Below are positions 1-7,857 of a stretch of DNA of 13,766 bases, piece by piece; position 1 is the first letter of the stretch, and each line of letters starts with the position of its first letter. The notes beneath the pieces are model-generated. The model saw only the letters and a list, made by a program, of their open reading frames with translations, searched no databases and had not been told where the DNA came from. Made by a program: the position numbers and the translations under genes. This DNA is from Zygnema cylindricum. Its lineage: Eukaryota; Streptophyta; Zygnematophyceae; Zygnematales; Zygnemataceae. The DNA is taken from NCBI GenBank assembly GCA_037447655.1, contig JBBHKE010001849.1:1-13766 (forward strand). The letters run 5' to 3'.

Positions 1-7
1 TTTTTTT

Positions 8-142
8 TTATCTTCCAACTTTTTCCGTTGCCTTTTTTGTTTTTTTCAAAATTATTTCCTTAAAAAAAAAAAAAAGAAGGGGAATTTTTTGATGGGGATC
101 CGTAATTTCAACCAAACAAAAAAAAAAAAGTCCAAGGGCAGC
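8..142 (-). CDS. Possible terminal exon of gene L (doubtful)
   Basis: On the minus strand a run of T ends in TTTTTTGCAG at 143, followed by a phase-0 frame (AALGLFFF, then VEITDPHQKIPLL) that stays open to a TAA at 10-8. Phase and acceptor fit the end of exon 3, and 'VEITDPHQK' looks protein-like. The Phe runs come from poly-T and could as easily be intron. The frame ends at the window edge. Confidence 0.18.
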   Translation of the reverse strand, partial: AALGLFFFCLVEITDPHQKIPLLFFFFKEIILKKTKKATEKVGR

Positions 143-938
143 CTGCAAAAAAAAAAAAAATTGATGAAGCAAAAAAAAAATAACAAAACAGAACAAATAA
201 GTAACAAACAAAACACAAATAAATAATAACAATAACAAAATTAAAAAAAAGGAGAGTGAGTAAGAAAGAGGAAAAAATAGGAGAAAGGGAGAGAGGAAGA
301 GATTGAGAGGGGAGGGAGGGAGGGGGGACGAGAGAGAGAGGGAGAAAGAGAACGAGAGAGAGAGAGGGAGAAAGAGAACGAGAGAGAGAGAGAGAGAGAG
401 AGAAAAAAAAACAGAAAAAAAGAAAAAAAATCGTATTTGTATCTTATCATATGCAGTAATACAAAGATGTTTTTTTTTGGAAAAAAATAATCAAATTTTA
501 TGAAATTAAATTGTAGAAGAAAAATAAAATGTTAAGAAAAGTTTCTTTTTGAAAAAAACAAAAAAAATTGCGATGGAAAAATAAAAAAATGTTGTTTGAT
601 TCAATGCCCAAAGTCGTACAAAAAAATAAAAAATATTAATAATAATAAAAAAATAAAAATAAACAAAAACGGCAAAAAAGAAGGGAAACATAAACAACGG
701 AAAAGTAGATATACAATTGAAGAAAAATGTGTATAAATATTATACTTGTGGGTATATTCAATAAAAATGAAAAAAAAGAAAAATCCCTTAATTGCATGAC
801 ATGCAGAAAAATAAATAAATAAACAAATAAATGAAAACAAGAAAAACCCAGAAAAATAACCCTCCATCCCCATCGAAAAAAGAAAAACAAACATAACAGT
901 AAAAAAACAAAAAGAACACCTCCTATGACCGTAAATAT

Positions 939-941
<3 letters not shown>

Positions 942-990
<49 letters not shown>
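942..990. repeat. (AT)n-(GT)n compound microsatellite
   Basis: About 34 bases of alternating AT run directly into about 16 bases of alternating GT, just inside the intron that follows gene L exon 3. Confidence 0.95.
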
Positions 991-991
<1 letters not shown>

Positions 992-1004
992 ACATATGAA
1001 ATAC

Positions 1005-1343
1005 CTGTAGCCTCTCTCGGTAAAACGGAGGATTCATAGAACTCTGTTTCCGTTTACAAAGTTTTAAAAGAATTTCCAAAACTTTTAATCGAAGATCCCA
1101 ATCGCCTTCTCTATGTTGCAGTTTCAGTAGATTTAACCAATTTTTGTCCAAAATTTCCTCCATATAACTCAAAACCAATTCTGACACCAAATTTTTTGAA
1201 ACAATATTGGAAACATTTTTATCAAAAACCTCTTTTTGTTTTTCTTCTTTTCCAAAATTATCGTAAGAAGGGAGAGAAGAATAGGAGGACGAGTTTTGAA
1301 GAGAAGATAATAACCAATCAGCTGCTTGAACTCTTTGGAAAAC
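1005..1343 (-). CDS. Gene L exon 3 (113 codons, HEAT/ARM-like helices)
   Basis: The acceptor is TGTATTTGCAG at 1344 and the donor CTACAG|GTATTT at 1004. The exon is exactly 339 bases, phase 0 at both ends. Its composition differs sharply from the simple repeats on both sides. The product reads as amphipathic helices, with VQAADWLLSSLQN near the start, VSELVLSYMEEILDKNWL in the middle and DWDLRLKVLEILLKLCKRK near the end; the last is typical in form of a HEAT/ARM repeat helix. The family assignment is tentative, but the exon itself is well supported. Confidence 0.65.
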
Positions 1344-1357
1344 CTGCAAATACATGT

Positions 1358-1437
<80 letters not shown>

Positions 1438-4400
1438 ACAGAGAGAGGAGCAATAGAGAGAAGGACAGGACCAGGGGGGTGGCTTAAAAGGAGATGATAT
1501 AAAGGATACAGACAATAACAAAAAAACAAGAAATGAGGAAAAACAAAAAAGTTAAAAGATTCAATAGCAATCTAGTTTTCCAGACAAGAGTGTTAAAAGG
1601 ACAGAGTGAAAACCCAACTAGACATACTTCTGCCCACCCATTACATTTTGTAGAAAATCAGATTTGAATATAGGGACACAAATATTAAATATCTTACACA
1701 AAGGACGAAAGCATGATATATGCAATGAAAGATATGCATATGCATATATTTACATATATGATGACATAACAATGGAGAGATAGAGATACAGGAGAGAGAG
1801 GGAGAGATAGAGAGAGAGGGACAGACATAGAGGGAGAGAGAGGGAGATAGAGAAGCGAGGGAGAGAGGGAGAGAGGGGGGGAGATAGAGAGAGAGAGGGA
1901 AAGAGAGGCGGAGATTGAGAGGGAAAGAGAGGTGGAGATTGAGAGAGAAAGAGAGAAAGAGAGGGAGATAGAGAGAGAGAGAGATAGAGAGAGAGGAAGA
2001 AAGAGTGAGAGAGGGAGATAGAGTGAGATTGAGAGGGAGATAGAGGTAGAGGGAGAAAGAGAGAGCGAAGACGGGGGAGAGAGAGCGAAGACCAAGAGAG
2101 AGACGGAGAGAGTTTGAGAGAGTAGAAAAGGATGAGATAAAAAAATATGTTAAATGAATTTTCATTAACGATAGAGGTTTTTCTTCAGTACCTCATCTTC
2201 CCCACTCAATTGTAAAAATTCGATAAATCGTTGACCCCAAATCTCCATCAAATATTCTCCATTTCCCCATTGAACCAGAGCCTCCATCATCCTTTTGACC
2301 AACGGTAGTCTCCTTCTCTCCCTCTCCCACTCCCTCTCCCTCTCCCTCTCCCTCTCCCTCTCCCCCTCACTCTCGCTCTCCCTCTCGCTCCCCCTTGCCC
2401 TCTTGCTCTCCCTCTCCCCCTCGCTTTCCCTCTCCCTCTTGCTCTCCCTCTCCCTCTCGCTCTCTGTAACCTCTTCCTTTTCTTTCTTACCATTTTTTCC
2501 CCCTATTGTATACTTCGCTAATAGCTCTCCGGCCTTTCTATAACTCCCACAAATTAAACCAATTTCTACTGTCTCCATCAAAATTTTTGTTTCAGATAAA
2601 GTATTTTCTTTCGAGAGAAGAGGAGTTTCGGATAACGTTTCGTTAGATAGTATTTCTTTAGATAATAATTCTGGTTTTTCTTGAAAAAATTTAGTAGAGG
2701 TTTGGTTTTTCTCTAAGGGATTTTGTGGAAGAGAAGCATGAGGGTGAGAGGAACCTTTTAAAGTTCGTAAATTTTGTGAGTTTTGTAAATTTTGTACATT
2801 TTGTAAATTTTGTAAGGATTTCTCAGATGAATTATGAAAGGTATTTTGAGAAAAGGGGTGTAAATCTTTGTCTAATTGACGAAGAATTGGTATATTGTTA
2901 AGGCTCTCATTTTCGCAGAGACATTCAAAAAATTGGTCCAGGTGCATCTGGATCTGATCGGTCAACTCTTTGGAAAGAAAGTCAAACTCGGACTTTTTCT
3001 GAAATTGAAAATCTGACGGTTGGGATGAAGTCTGGAAGGAAGTGGGTACTTTCTCCTTTCCTGCAATAAAAAAGAAGGGACCAATAAGTACAAAAAGAGA
3101 AAAAGTAAACAAGAGAGGATAGGAAAATATTGCGATTAAAAGAGCTATTTTTTTGTTTTCTAGGTTTCTGTCCAAAGTCAGATTTCGTCTGCTTGAGAAG
3201 TCAAACCAAATACAAAATAAAATTACAAGAAGCAAATAAACTACAATCTTAAAACAAATATTTCTCGTTTTAATAATAAGAATTGATAGGATTAACCTTG
3301 AAGAAGGATAGGATGAACTATCCTCATTAACTATTAACTATATTAACTATTAACTCATTATATTTGTTATCAACTGCTTAACAAAAAACTAGCATATGCT
3401 TCAAATTAAAGGAAAAGGGGCATCACAAACTTACGTTGTATTAAAAAAAAAATGAACAACCTAGCTACCCAATTACCCCTCAAAACCTCAAACCCTAAAG
3501 TATAAAATTTATAAAGATCTTTTGGACTGTATTAGTTATAGCCAAAGTTTCTTACGATTTGTAAACTTGTTTCAAATTATAGAAAAGATTTTGCAAAGTT
3601 TGTTGTTTTCAGTTTGGTTTTTTGTTTATTTTGATTATTTTGAGTTCTTCTAACCTTCGATCTATTAGGGTTAACGAGCCGAATCTTTTTTGCGGAAGAT
3701 ATTAGTGTTATTTATATCCAAAAATCCTCATTATTCGTAAATTTACTTCGAATTAGAGAAATTATTTCACAAAATTTCAAGTTTCCAACTTGGTTTTTAT
3801 TAATTTTGAGTTTTTAATATTTTCTGGCCTTTGTTGTGTTAGGTTAACGAGCCGTATCCTCCTTAAGGATTTTCATGGTAGACGTTAGTGTTATTCAAAT
3901 CCAAACTTTCTCACTATTCGTAAGTTTATTGATACTTATTGAAAACTTTAATTGCCTTAGATTTTCCTAGTTTTGTGTGTTTTGAGCATTTATAGCCTTT
4001 GTTATAATGAGCCGAATCCTTTGAAGATTTTCATGATAGACATTTGTGCTATTTAAATCCAAAGTTTTTCACTATTTGTAAACTCATTTCAAATTATTGA
4101 TTCCTCGAGTTAAAGAAATTGGAATTTCAAACTTAATGAAAACTCAAATGTTTCGAACAGTATGTTCAAATGTCAAATTTTACCACATAAAGCTCAATGA
4201 AAAGCAGCCTTCTTATATATAAGAAATGGTTACAGTTTTGCAAACCTTCTAAATACATTCATGTGTTTACACTCAATCTCAACCTTTTGTGTGCAACATT
4301 ATTACTTAATTACTTAATTCCTCAAAAAGCTCCATCAAAAAAAAAACTTCTTGAAACTAAGATTGGTTTTCAAACCATTTCTAAATTATGTATGGTGCTC

Positions 4401-4933
4401 ACTTTACTCTTCATAATAACTTTAACTTTATTTGCATATTCCAACAATATAGATGAGACGACAGCAACTTTGTAATGATGTTGAAAAAACCCTAAAAAAA
4501 CCAGAAAAAAAGTTGAAAAAAATGAAATTGGTGTACAACAACATCACCATCAATGTGGCCACATAACTCCAAGCAAAAATTAAAAACAAACATAGCCATT
4601 TATAACTTGTTTCAGAAATTTTAGTATAGAACTTATCTATTCTAAAAGATGTGTTAATGTGGAACATATGACTAGTGAGTATAGGGCATAATCTAACTTA
4701 AAGTAGTTCACATGCTTATGAATTTGCTCATAAATCCACAACAAAAGGAGTGAGTTAATGTGATTATCTACAAATAAATAGTTACCTATAAGAGTTTGGT
4801 GGAGCTTTTGTGACACAAAATCACGACAGATTTTCGCCAAGCGATCATTTTTGAGTTCAACAATATCAGGTCCTTGTAGACACGTGTCATCTCTTCGGCC
4901 AAAACTTGTCTCTTTTTCCATATTTAAATCCAT
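1005..4933 (-). CDS. Gene L: spliced gene for an unrecognised low-complexity/helical protein (3 exons seen, 3' end open)
   Basis: This gene model joins 4933-4786, 3060-2192 and 1343-1005. All inferred junctions are GT...AG, and the phases match: exon 1 ends after one base of a codon, exon 2 opens with the other two (G+GA, Gly); exon 2 can end in phase 0 and exon 3 opens in phase 0. The total is 1,356 bases, or 452 codons without a stop. Residues 1-49 are charged; about 130-150 is an Asn/Leu/Gln repeat; about 214-237 is an amphipathic stretch (ETVEIGLICGSYRKAGELL); about 249-300 is almost entirely Arg/Glu/Ser; 300-452 looks helical, with a HEAT/ARM-like phrase (DWDLRLKVLEILLKL). I do not recognise the family. 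HEAT-like helices would suggest a scaffold role, but that is inference. Exon 2 may instead run on to a stop at 2167-2165, which would end the protein there and leave exon 3 to another isoform or gene. Further exons to the left are likely. Confidence 0.55.
1362..1435. repeat. (GA)n microsatellite, about 73 bp
   Basis: An uninterrupted GA run. On the minus strand it is (CT)n, lying about 15 bases upstream of the acceptor of gene L exon 3, where a polypyrimidine tract is expected. It may serve as that tract. Confidence 0.95.
1784..2140. repeat. GA-rich imperfect minisatellite
   Basis: About 350 bases on the + strand built from variants of GAGAGAGGGAGATAGA, with occasional C. The open frames across it give only Ser/Leu or Arg/Glu runs and are not genes. 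The block lies inside proposed intron 2 of gene L. Confidence 0.9.
2192..3060 (-). CDS. Gene L exon 2 (869 nt, low-complexity Asn/Gln and Arg/Glu/Ser tracts)
   Basis: The acceptor is a textbook pyrimidine tract ending TTTTTTATTGCAG at 3061. The exon encodes about 289 residues. It opens KEKVPTSFQTSSQPSDFQFQ, continues through a helical stretch (FDFLSKELTDQIQMHLDQFF), then an NLQN/VQN repeat (nt about 2762-2818). Next comes a Ser/Leu/Glu-rich segment, then an RE/SE-rich tract encoded by (CTCTCC)-like DNA at 2310-2465, and a more globular end (LVQWGNGEYLMEIWGQRFIE). The suggested donor is GAG|GTACTG at 2191, in phase 0 like the next exon. It is a weak donor; without it the frame stops at 2165 after 8 more residues (VLKKNLYR). 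Confidence 0.6.
2310..2470. repeat. (CTCTCC)-type repeat inside gene L exon 2
   Basis: A run of CTCCCTCTCC variants, some with GCTC. On the sense strand it encodes an Arg/Glu/Ser tract of about 50 residues (residues about 249-300). The frame stays open despite the repeat, which supports its being translated. Confidence 0.9.
3061..4785 (-). other. Gene L intron 1 (about 1.7 kb), carrying a tandem repeat and a doubtful ORF
   Basis: It is bounded by GTAACT at 4785-4780 and TTATTGCAG ending at 3061; the flanking phases agree. It holds the 160-183 bp tandem repeat (about 3520-4105). A further small exon inside it cannot be excluded. On the + strand an ORF at 4197-4475 (92 residues, two hydrophobic segments) has no support beyond its length. 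The stretch 3240-3520 is plain AT-rich DNA. Confidence 0.45.
3520..4105. repeat. Four degenerate tandem copies of a ~160-183 bp satellite-like unit
   Basis: Two anchors recur. The phrase CCAAA...TC...TATTCGTAAA starts at 3542, 3718, 3901 and 4059 (spacing 176, 183, 158). The phrase GAGCCGAATCC or a variant starts at 3676, 3849 and 4009 (spacing 173, 160), the first two preceded by GGTTAACGAG or GGTTAACGA. Between anchors come matching pieces such as TAGTGTTATT, GATTTTCATG and TTTTGAGTT. The copies are clearly diverged, so the array is old. The unit length is in the range of centromeric or satellite monomers, but four copies in a probable intron make it a local array. Confidence 0.75.
4786..4933 (-). 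CDS. Gene L exon 1 with start codon
   Basis: The ATG at 4933-4931 has a favourable context (A at -3, G at +4). The exon encodes 49 residues, beginning MDLNMEKETS and containing GPDIVELKNDRLAKICRDF, a charged and probably helical segment. It ends TATAG|GTAACT, a good donor at 4785, after the first base of a codon. Reading through the donor continues to 4637 in an increasingly hydrophobic, AT-rich frame that looks like translated intron. A second in-frame ATG lies four codons downstream. The telo-box-like motif just upstream supports this as a 5' end. Confidence 0.55.
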
Positions 4934-4948
4934 TTTGATGTGAAAAAA

Positions 4949-4964
4949 TTTAGGGTTAGGGTTT
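4949..4964 (-). promoter_or_regulatory. Telo-box-like doublet upstream of gene L
   Basis: The + strand reads TTTAGGGTTAGGGTTT; in gene L sense this is AAACCCTAACCCTAAA, ending 15 bases before the ATG. In plants, AAACCCTAA telo-boxes in 5' regions are known control elements of housekeeping and cell-cycle genes. It could instead be a short interstitial telomeric remnant. Confidence 0.4.
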
Positions 4965-5037
4965 CATTCCGTGTTAGACTGTGTGTGTCTGCAAATTGAC
5001 AAGATTCTGTAAATAGTCTGAAACATATGTTCAAAAA

Positions 5038-5182
5038 GTGCGAAAATTCCGTGCGGAGTCTAATGTTCTACACTTCTGCTTCATTTCCTTTCTTTCAGCT
5101 GGTTTTAGTACGGTTGGCTCAAAACGTGCAAAAAAATAGTAAAGAACCTAATGTTTTGCTTCATTTCCTTTCTATCATTCAG
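5038..5182. repeat. Imperfect direct repeat upstream of gene L
   Basis: Copy 1 (5038-5098) and copy 2 (5126-5182) share GTGC...CTAATGTT...TGCTTCATTTCCTTTCT...CAG. The second copy lacks a few bases in the middle. They lie 100-250 bases upstream of the gene L start, so they may belong to its promoter or to an old duplication. Confidence 0.6.
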
Positions 5183-5560
5183 AAGGTAATTTTGCTCTAA
5201 TTAGTTTTCTGTATTGAAGTAAAGTACGCATTTAAAATATTAAATGGCTACCATGATTGATTGATTGCTTGCCTTGGTTGATTGCTCATTTCATTTATTA
5301 GGTCTAGATTTGGATGTGTGGCTGACTTGATGTATCATGTATGCATGTGTCAATTGTAATCATACCGTACAAACCATCCTGTTCAGCACAATCATTGTGA
5401 ACTGAATTAAATTGAACTACGCCTAATAAAGTTAAACTTTAAACAGCTGAGTCTTGCGGGATTTGAACCTGGCTTCGTGCAGCTCTATGTTTTAACTTCG
5501 ATATTGCGGTAGTGAAACGGAATCGTATAACGGAATCGAGCCAAAAATTGCTACTCTTGA

Positions 5561-5568
5561 ACAAGTAT
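5561..5568. repeat. Target site duplication of element A, left
   Basis: ACAAGTAT, identical to 6940-6947. Confidence 0.85.
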
Positions 5569-6939
5569 CAGAGGTCGCACAAGGTTAACCGAAACCGCAA
5601 CCGACCGTTAACCGACCGCCCGCGTCGGATCCGGAACGGATTCGGGTGCCAAATTTGGGGGGCCGGGCGGATTCGGGCGGTTGATTCACATGAAAAAACA
5701 AAAAATCGGTTACGGTCGGGTAAGGGTACTTTCGCATGTAACCGAAACTATAGTGTTATTTTGTTTTTTAGCGAAGATTCTCCGTACAGCTTTCAGAGCA
5801 TTCGTATGTAAAGAAATGAAATTATAACTTTAGATTGTGACAGATGTAGGCTTGGGTGTAATTTGTGACGATTGTCGACGCGTACAAAACTCGCGACAAT
5901 TGATGACGTTTACAAAATAGAGACGGTGGTAGACATCTAGCTACTTGTAACATTGTAGATGTTTAGGGTTTGTGACATTTTGATGTCACGCGTACTTATG
6001 ATAGCGTCGACGTCACTAATTCTAAAACATTCCGCCATGGTTTCCCGATTTTGTTTTTTCGTCCGTTCTCACTCTACTTGCCACCAAAATAAGCTAAAAG
6101 ACAACCAAAAGAAATATTTTTTATTGTTCTTTCATTTGATACCTTTCTTGCCTTTTTTCATTGCAAGAATTGTGAGATAGACGCGTTAGTGGGAGAGGGA
6201 GAGAGAGAGAGAGGCGCTTTCACGGACTTCGCTTTTGCGAAATGGCGTCTGTTGGACGAAACCCCCTCCACGGCCACTGTACGGAAAAAAGGGCACGGAA
6301 AAAAGTCACGCACATGCTAAAAACGTGCAGTGGGTTTTTTTTTTGGTACTTCGCGAACAAAAATTGTCAAAAACTTTTGACACGTGATTTTATATAAAGT
6401 TTGAAGATGAGCTGAAGGGAAGCGAAATTGGGTCGAAACACGCTAAAGGACAAGCTACATCGAGCTAGACAAAAAACTGTAGTAGATATAAAGTTTTAAG
6501 GTAACGCAACTTGTATGGTGGTAATTTCAATTTTTTGGTACGGCTGCGGATTTTCAAGTTTTTTTCTAAGTTATAGAGGAAAACGACAGAAAATAACTGT
6601 AACTTTACCACATGTGAAAGTACCGTAAGCAAAAAACGAAAAAATTGAAATTTTTGTCCTGTCCATACTACCCGACATTATTGTACTTTGTACTCTTTGT
6701 ATCGTGGAAGGTATAAGGGAAATGTACCATTAATTTTGTACTTATTTAGGTACGGGCGGGTACGGGTAGTCACGAGAAATCAAGTTTCAGTTAACTTTTA
6801 TTTTCGTTAAAGCGTTTCGCTTAACGGGTAACAATTTAGGAGCGTGACATAACCCCGTCGGGCGTCGGGTACTCAAATTTTGGAAAAAAAAATAACAGTC
6901 GATTTCTGTTATCTAAAATTCAGACTTTTGCGACCTCTG
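5569..6939 (+). mobile_element. hAT-like non-autonomous element A (1,371 bp, perfect 8-bp TSD)
   Basis: The left end is CAGAGGTCGCACAAGG and the right end CTTTTGCGACCTCTG, which are inverted repeats over about 10-11 bases from the tips. ACAAGTAT flanks the element on both sides (5561-5568 and 6940-6947), an 8/8 match. Eight-base duplications and CAG...CTG ends are the hAT superfamily signature. Behind the left tip come many AACCGA/GTTAACCGACC motifs, the kind of subterminal repeat that hAT transposases bind. No transposase ORF is visible. A different 900-bp element sits inside; without it, and without one copy of its duplication, this element would be 466 bp. The perfect duplication makes it probably the youngest of the three. 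Confidence 0.88.
5725..6624. mobile_element. Second-family element nested in element A (900 bp, GTAAG duplication)
   Basis: The ends are inverted repeats of 15 bases with one mismatch: GGTACTTTCGCATGT at 5725-5739 and ACATGTGAAAGTACC at 6610-6624. GTAAG flanks both ends (5720-5724 and 6625-6629). Elements B and C have the corresponding site unoccupied (CGGTTAACCAAAAAAC and CGGTCAACCAAAAAAC, against CGGGTAAG + CAAAAAAC here), which independently supports a clean insertion. The superfamily is uncertain: a 5-bp duplication, or 3-bp TAA with an extra terminal base (PIF/Harbinger-like), both fit. The longest frame inside (5959-6180, 73 residues) resembles no transposase. Other contents are a GA run near 6189-6213, a doubled ACGGAAAAAAG near 6280-6306, and several GACG/GTCGACG motifs. 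Confidence 0.7.
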
Positions 6940-6947
6940 ACAAGTAT
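6940..6947. repeat. Target site duplication of element A, right
   Basis: ACAAGTAT, identical to 5561-5568. Confidence 0.85.
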
Positions 6948-6993
6948 AGAACATTTCCACGTAGAACTTTGGACTGTAGTTTGTACTATGTAC

Positions 6994-7650
6994 CAGAGGT
7001 CGCAAAAGTCAAAATTTTACATAACCGAAACCGACCGGTTTTTTTTTTCAAAATCTGAGTAACCGACGCCCGACCTGGTTATGTCACGCTCCAAAATTGT
7101 TAACACTTAACCGACTGGCGTTTACAAAAATAAAAGTTAACCGAAACTCGATTTCTCGCGACTAACCGTGCCCGCATGTAACCGAAAACCTACAAAATTA
7201 CAATGCTCATTGTTATTAACATTAATGTACTTTGCAATAATGTACGAAGTGTAAATAAGCCAATAGTTACGATTTGTCGCGTTCCCTAATATTTGCGAAA
7301 TGATTAGTGTTACTACCGTGTCAGATTTGCAACGCTTTGTCGTGTCCCTAAGATTTGCGAAATGAATAGTGTTACTACTGTGTCAGATTTGCGACGCTAA
7401 TCATGATGTCACGTACTTCCACGATATCAAAGAGTACAAGGTACAATAATGTTGGATTGTACGGACAGTACAAAATTTTCTTTTTTCTTGGTTTTTTGGT
7501 TAACCGACCGTAACCGACTTTTTTTTTTTGGTGAATCAACCGACCGCAACTGCGAGGCCCCCAAAATTTGGCAACCGAATCAGTTTCAGATCCGGCGCGG
7601 GCGGTTGGTTAACGGTCGGTCACGGTTTCGGTTGACCGTTGCAACCTCTG
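6994..7650 (-). mobile_element. hAT-like non-autonomous element B (657 bp, inverted relative to A and C)
   Basis: The left tip is CAGAGGTCGCAAAAGTC and the right tip TTGCAACCTCTG. It is flanked by CTATGTAC (6986-6993) and CTTTGTAC (7651-7658), a 7/8 match of hAT length. Its left end matches the reverse complement of the right ends of A and C; its right end matches their left ends. The middle carries about two units of a ~63-bp minisatellite (7270-7400). No transposase is present; the ORF at 7449-7661 is read from the end repeats and runs across the element boundary. Confidence 0.85.
7270..7400. repeat. ~63-bp minisatellite in element B
   Basis: The unit contains TCGCGTTCCCTAATATTTGCG, then GAAATGATTAGTGTTACTAC, then CGTGTCAGATTTGCAACGC. 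It repeats from 7277 and 7340 (period 63). The inverse of the same unit recurs in element C at about 8120-8200 and 8400-8500. Confidence 0.8.
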
Positions 7651-7857
7651 CTTTGTACTGATGCCTGCTGGACCGACTTTCGATTTTGGATTTTCAATCT
7701 CGAGGAGCAGTCTCGATTAACATGGTACAGTATAATATCTCGATATCAGATCGCGATATGGATATTGATTAACCTTACCTTTTTTAAATCGCATAAAATT
7801 GCATGTGATGTTACTGTTGTGATAGTTTATCGAAATTTCTAGGTAGATAACTGAGAT

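Larger units (their letters stand above)
1..1004 (-). other. Purine-rich (+ strand) intron or flank of gene L, full of simple repeats
   Basis: From 1 to about 900 the + strand is almost all A and G: poly-A runs (61-75, 119-129, 147-160, 171-180) and a GA-rich block at 250-405. As the sense strand of gene L this is pyrimidine-rich, like the introns further right. It is followed by (AT)n and (GT)n at 942-990. Apart from the doubtful exon at 8-142 I see no coding potential. Long frames here encode only Phe/Leu/Ser or Lys/Arg/Glu runs. Confidence 0.6.
1344..2191 (-). other. Gene L intron 2 (848 bp)
   Basis: It is bounded by a proposed weak donor (GTACTG) and a strong acceptor (TTTGCAG). It contains the 73-bp CT microsatellite and a long imperfect CT-rich minisatellite in sense orientation. 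The stretch between them (about 1440-1780) shows no coding block with splice sites that I can support. Confidence 0.45.
4934..5568. other. Region between gene L and the first transposon
   Basis: No coding region is seen. It holds the telo-box doublet, the direct repeat and TGATT runs near 5255-5285. On the minus strand at 5456-5475 there is a short piece resembling a tRNA T-loop/B-box (GGTTCAAATCCCGC), without a supporting acceptor stem. It ends with ACAAGTAT, the left target duplication of the first element. Confidence 0.5.

Noticed and set aside
241-503. Ser/Leu-rich and Arg/Glu-rich ORFs in the GA repeats
   Set aside because: Simple repeats stay open in several frames on both strands; the composition is the repeat itself.
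1362-1435. CRISPR-like array from regular repeats
   Set aside because: It is a dinucleotide run with no spacers. The other tandem repeats here also lack constant repeats with unique spacers.
1641-2165. 174- and 133-residue ORFs on the minus strand
   Set aside because: They consist of Ser/Leu repeats encoded by the GA-rich minisatellite.
3061-3235. Membrane segments at the start of the frame ending at 2165
   Set aside because: They are read from the pyrimidine-rich intron end before the TTATTGCAG acceptor at 3061.
4197-4475. 92-residue plus-strand ORF with two hydrophobic segments
   Set aside because: It lies in the probable intron of gene L, has no recognised relatives, and its length is not exceptional for AT-rich DNA read in six frames.
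4428-4667. 79-residue hydrophobic minus-strand ORF
   Set aside because: It lies in intron 1 with no splice sites linking it in phase, and is rich in Phe/Leu from T-rich DNA.
5456-5475. tRNA gene or tRNA-derived SINE head on the minus strand
   Set aside because: GGTTCAAATCCCGC resembles a B box, but the T-stem does not pair well and neither an acceptor stem nor an A box is found upstream.
5512-5811. 99-residue ORF rich in Arg/Asn
   Set aside because: It runs from host DNA across the end of element A into the nested element and is read from ACCG repeats.
6323-6348. Hairpin plus T-run resembling an intrinsic terminator in the nested element
   Set aside because: The context is eukaryotic and the stem is weak, so a bacterial-type terminator has no meaning here.
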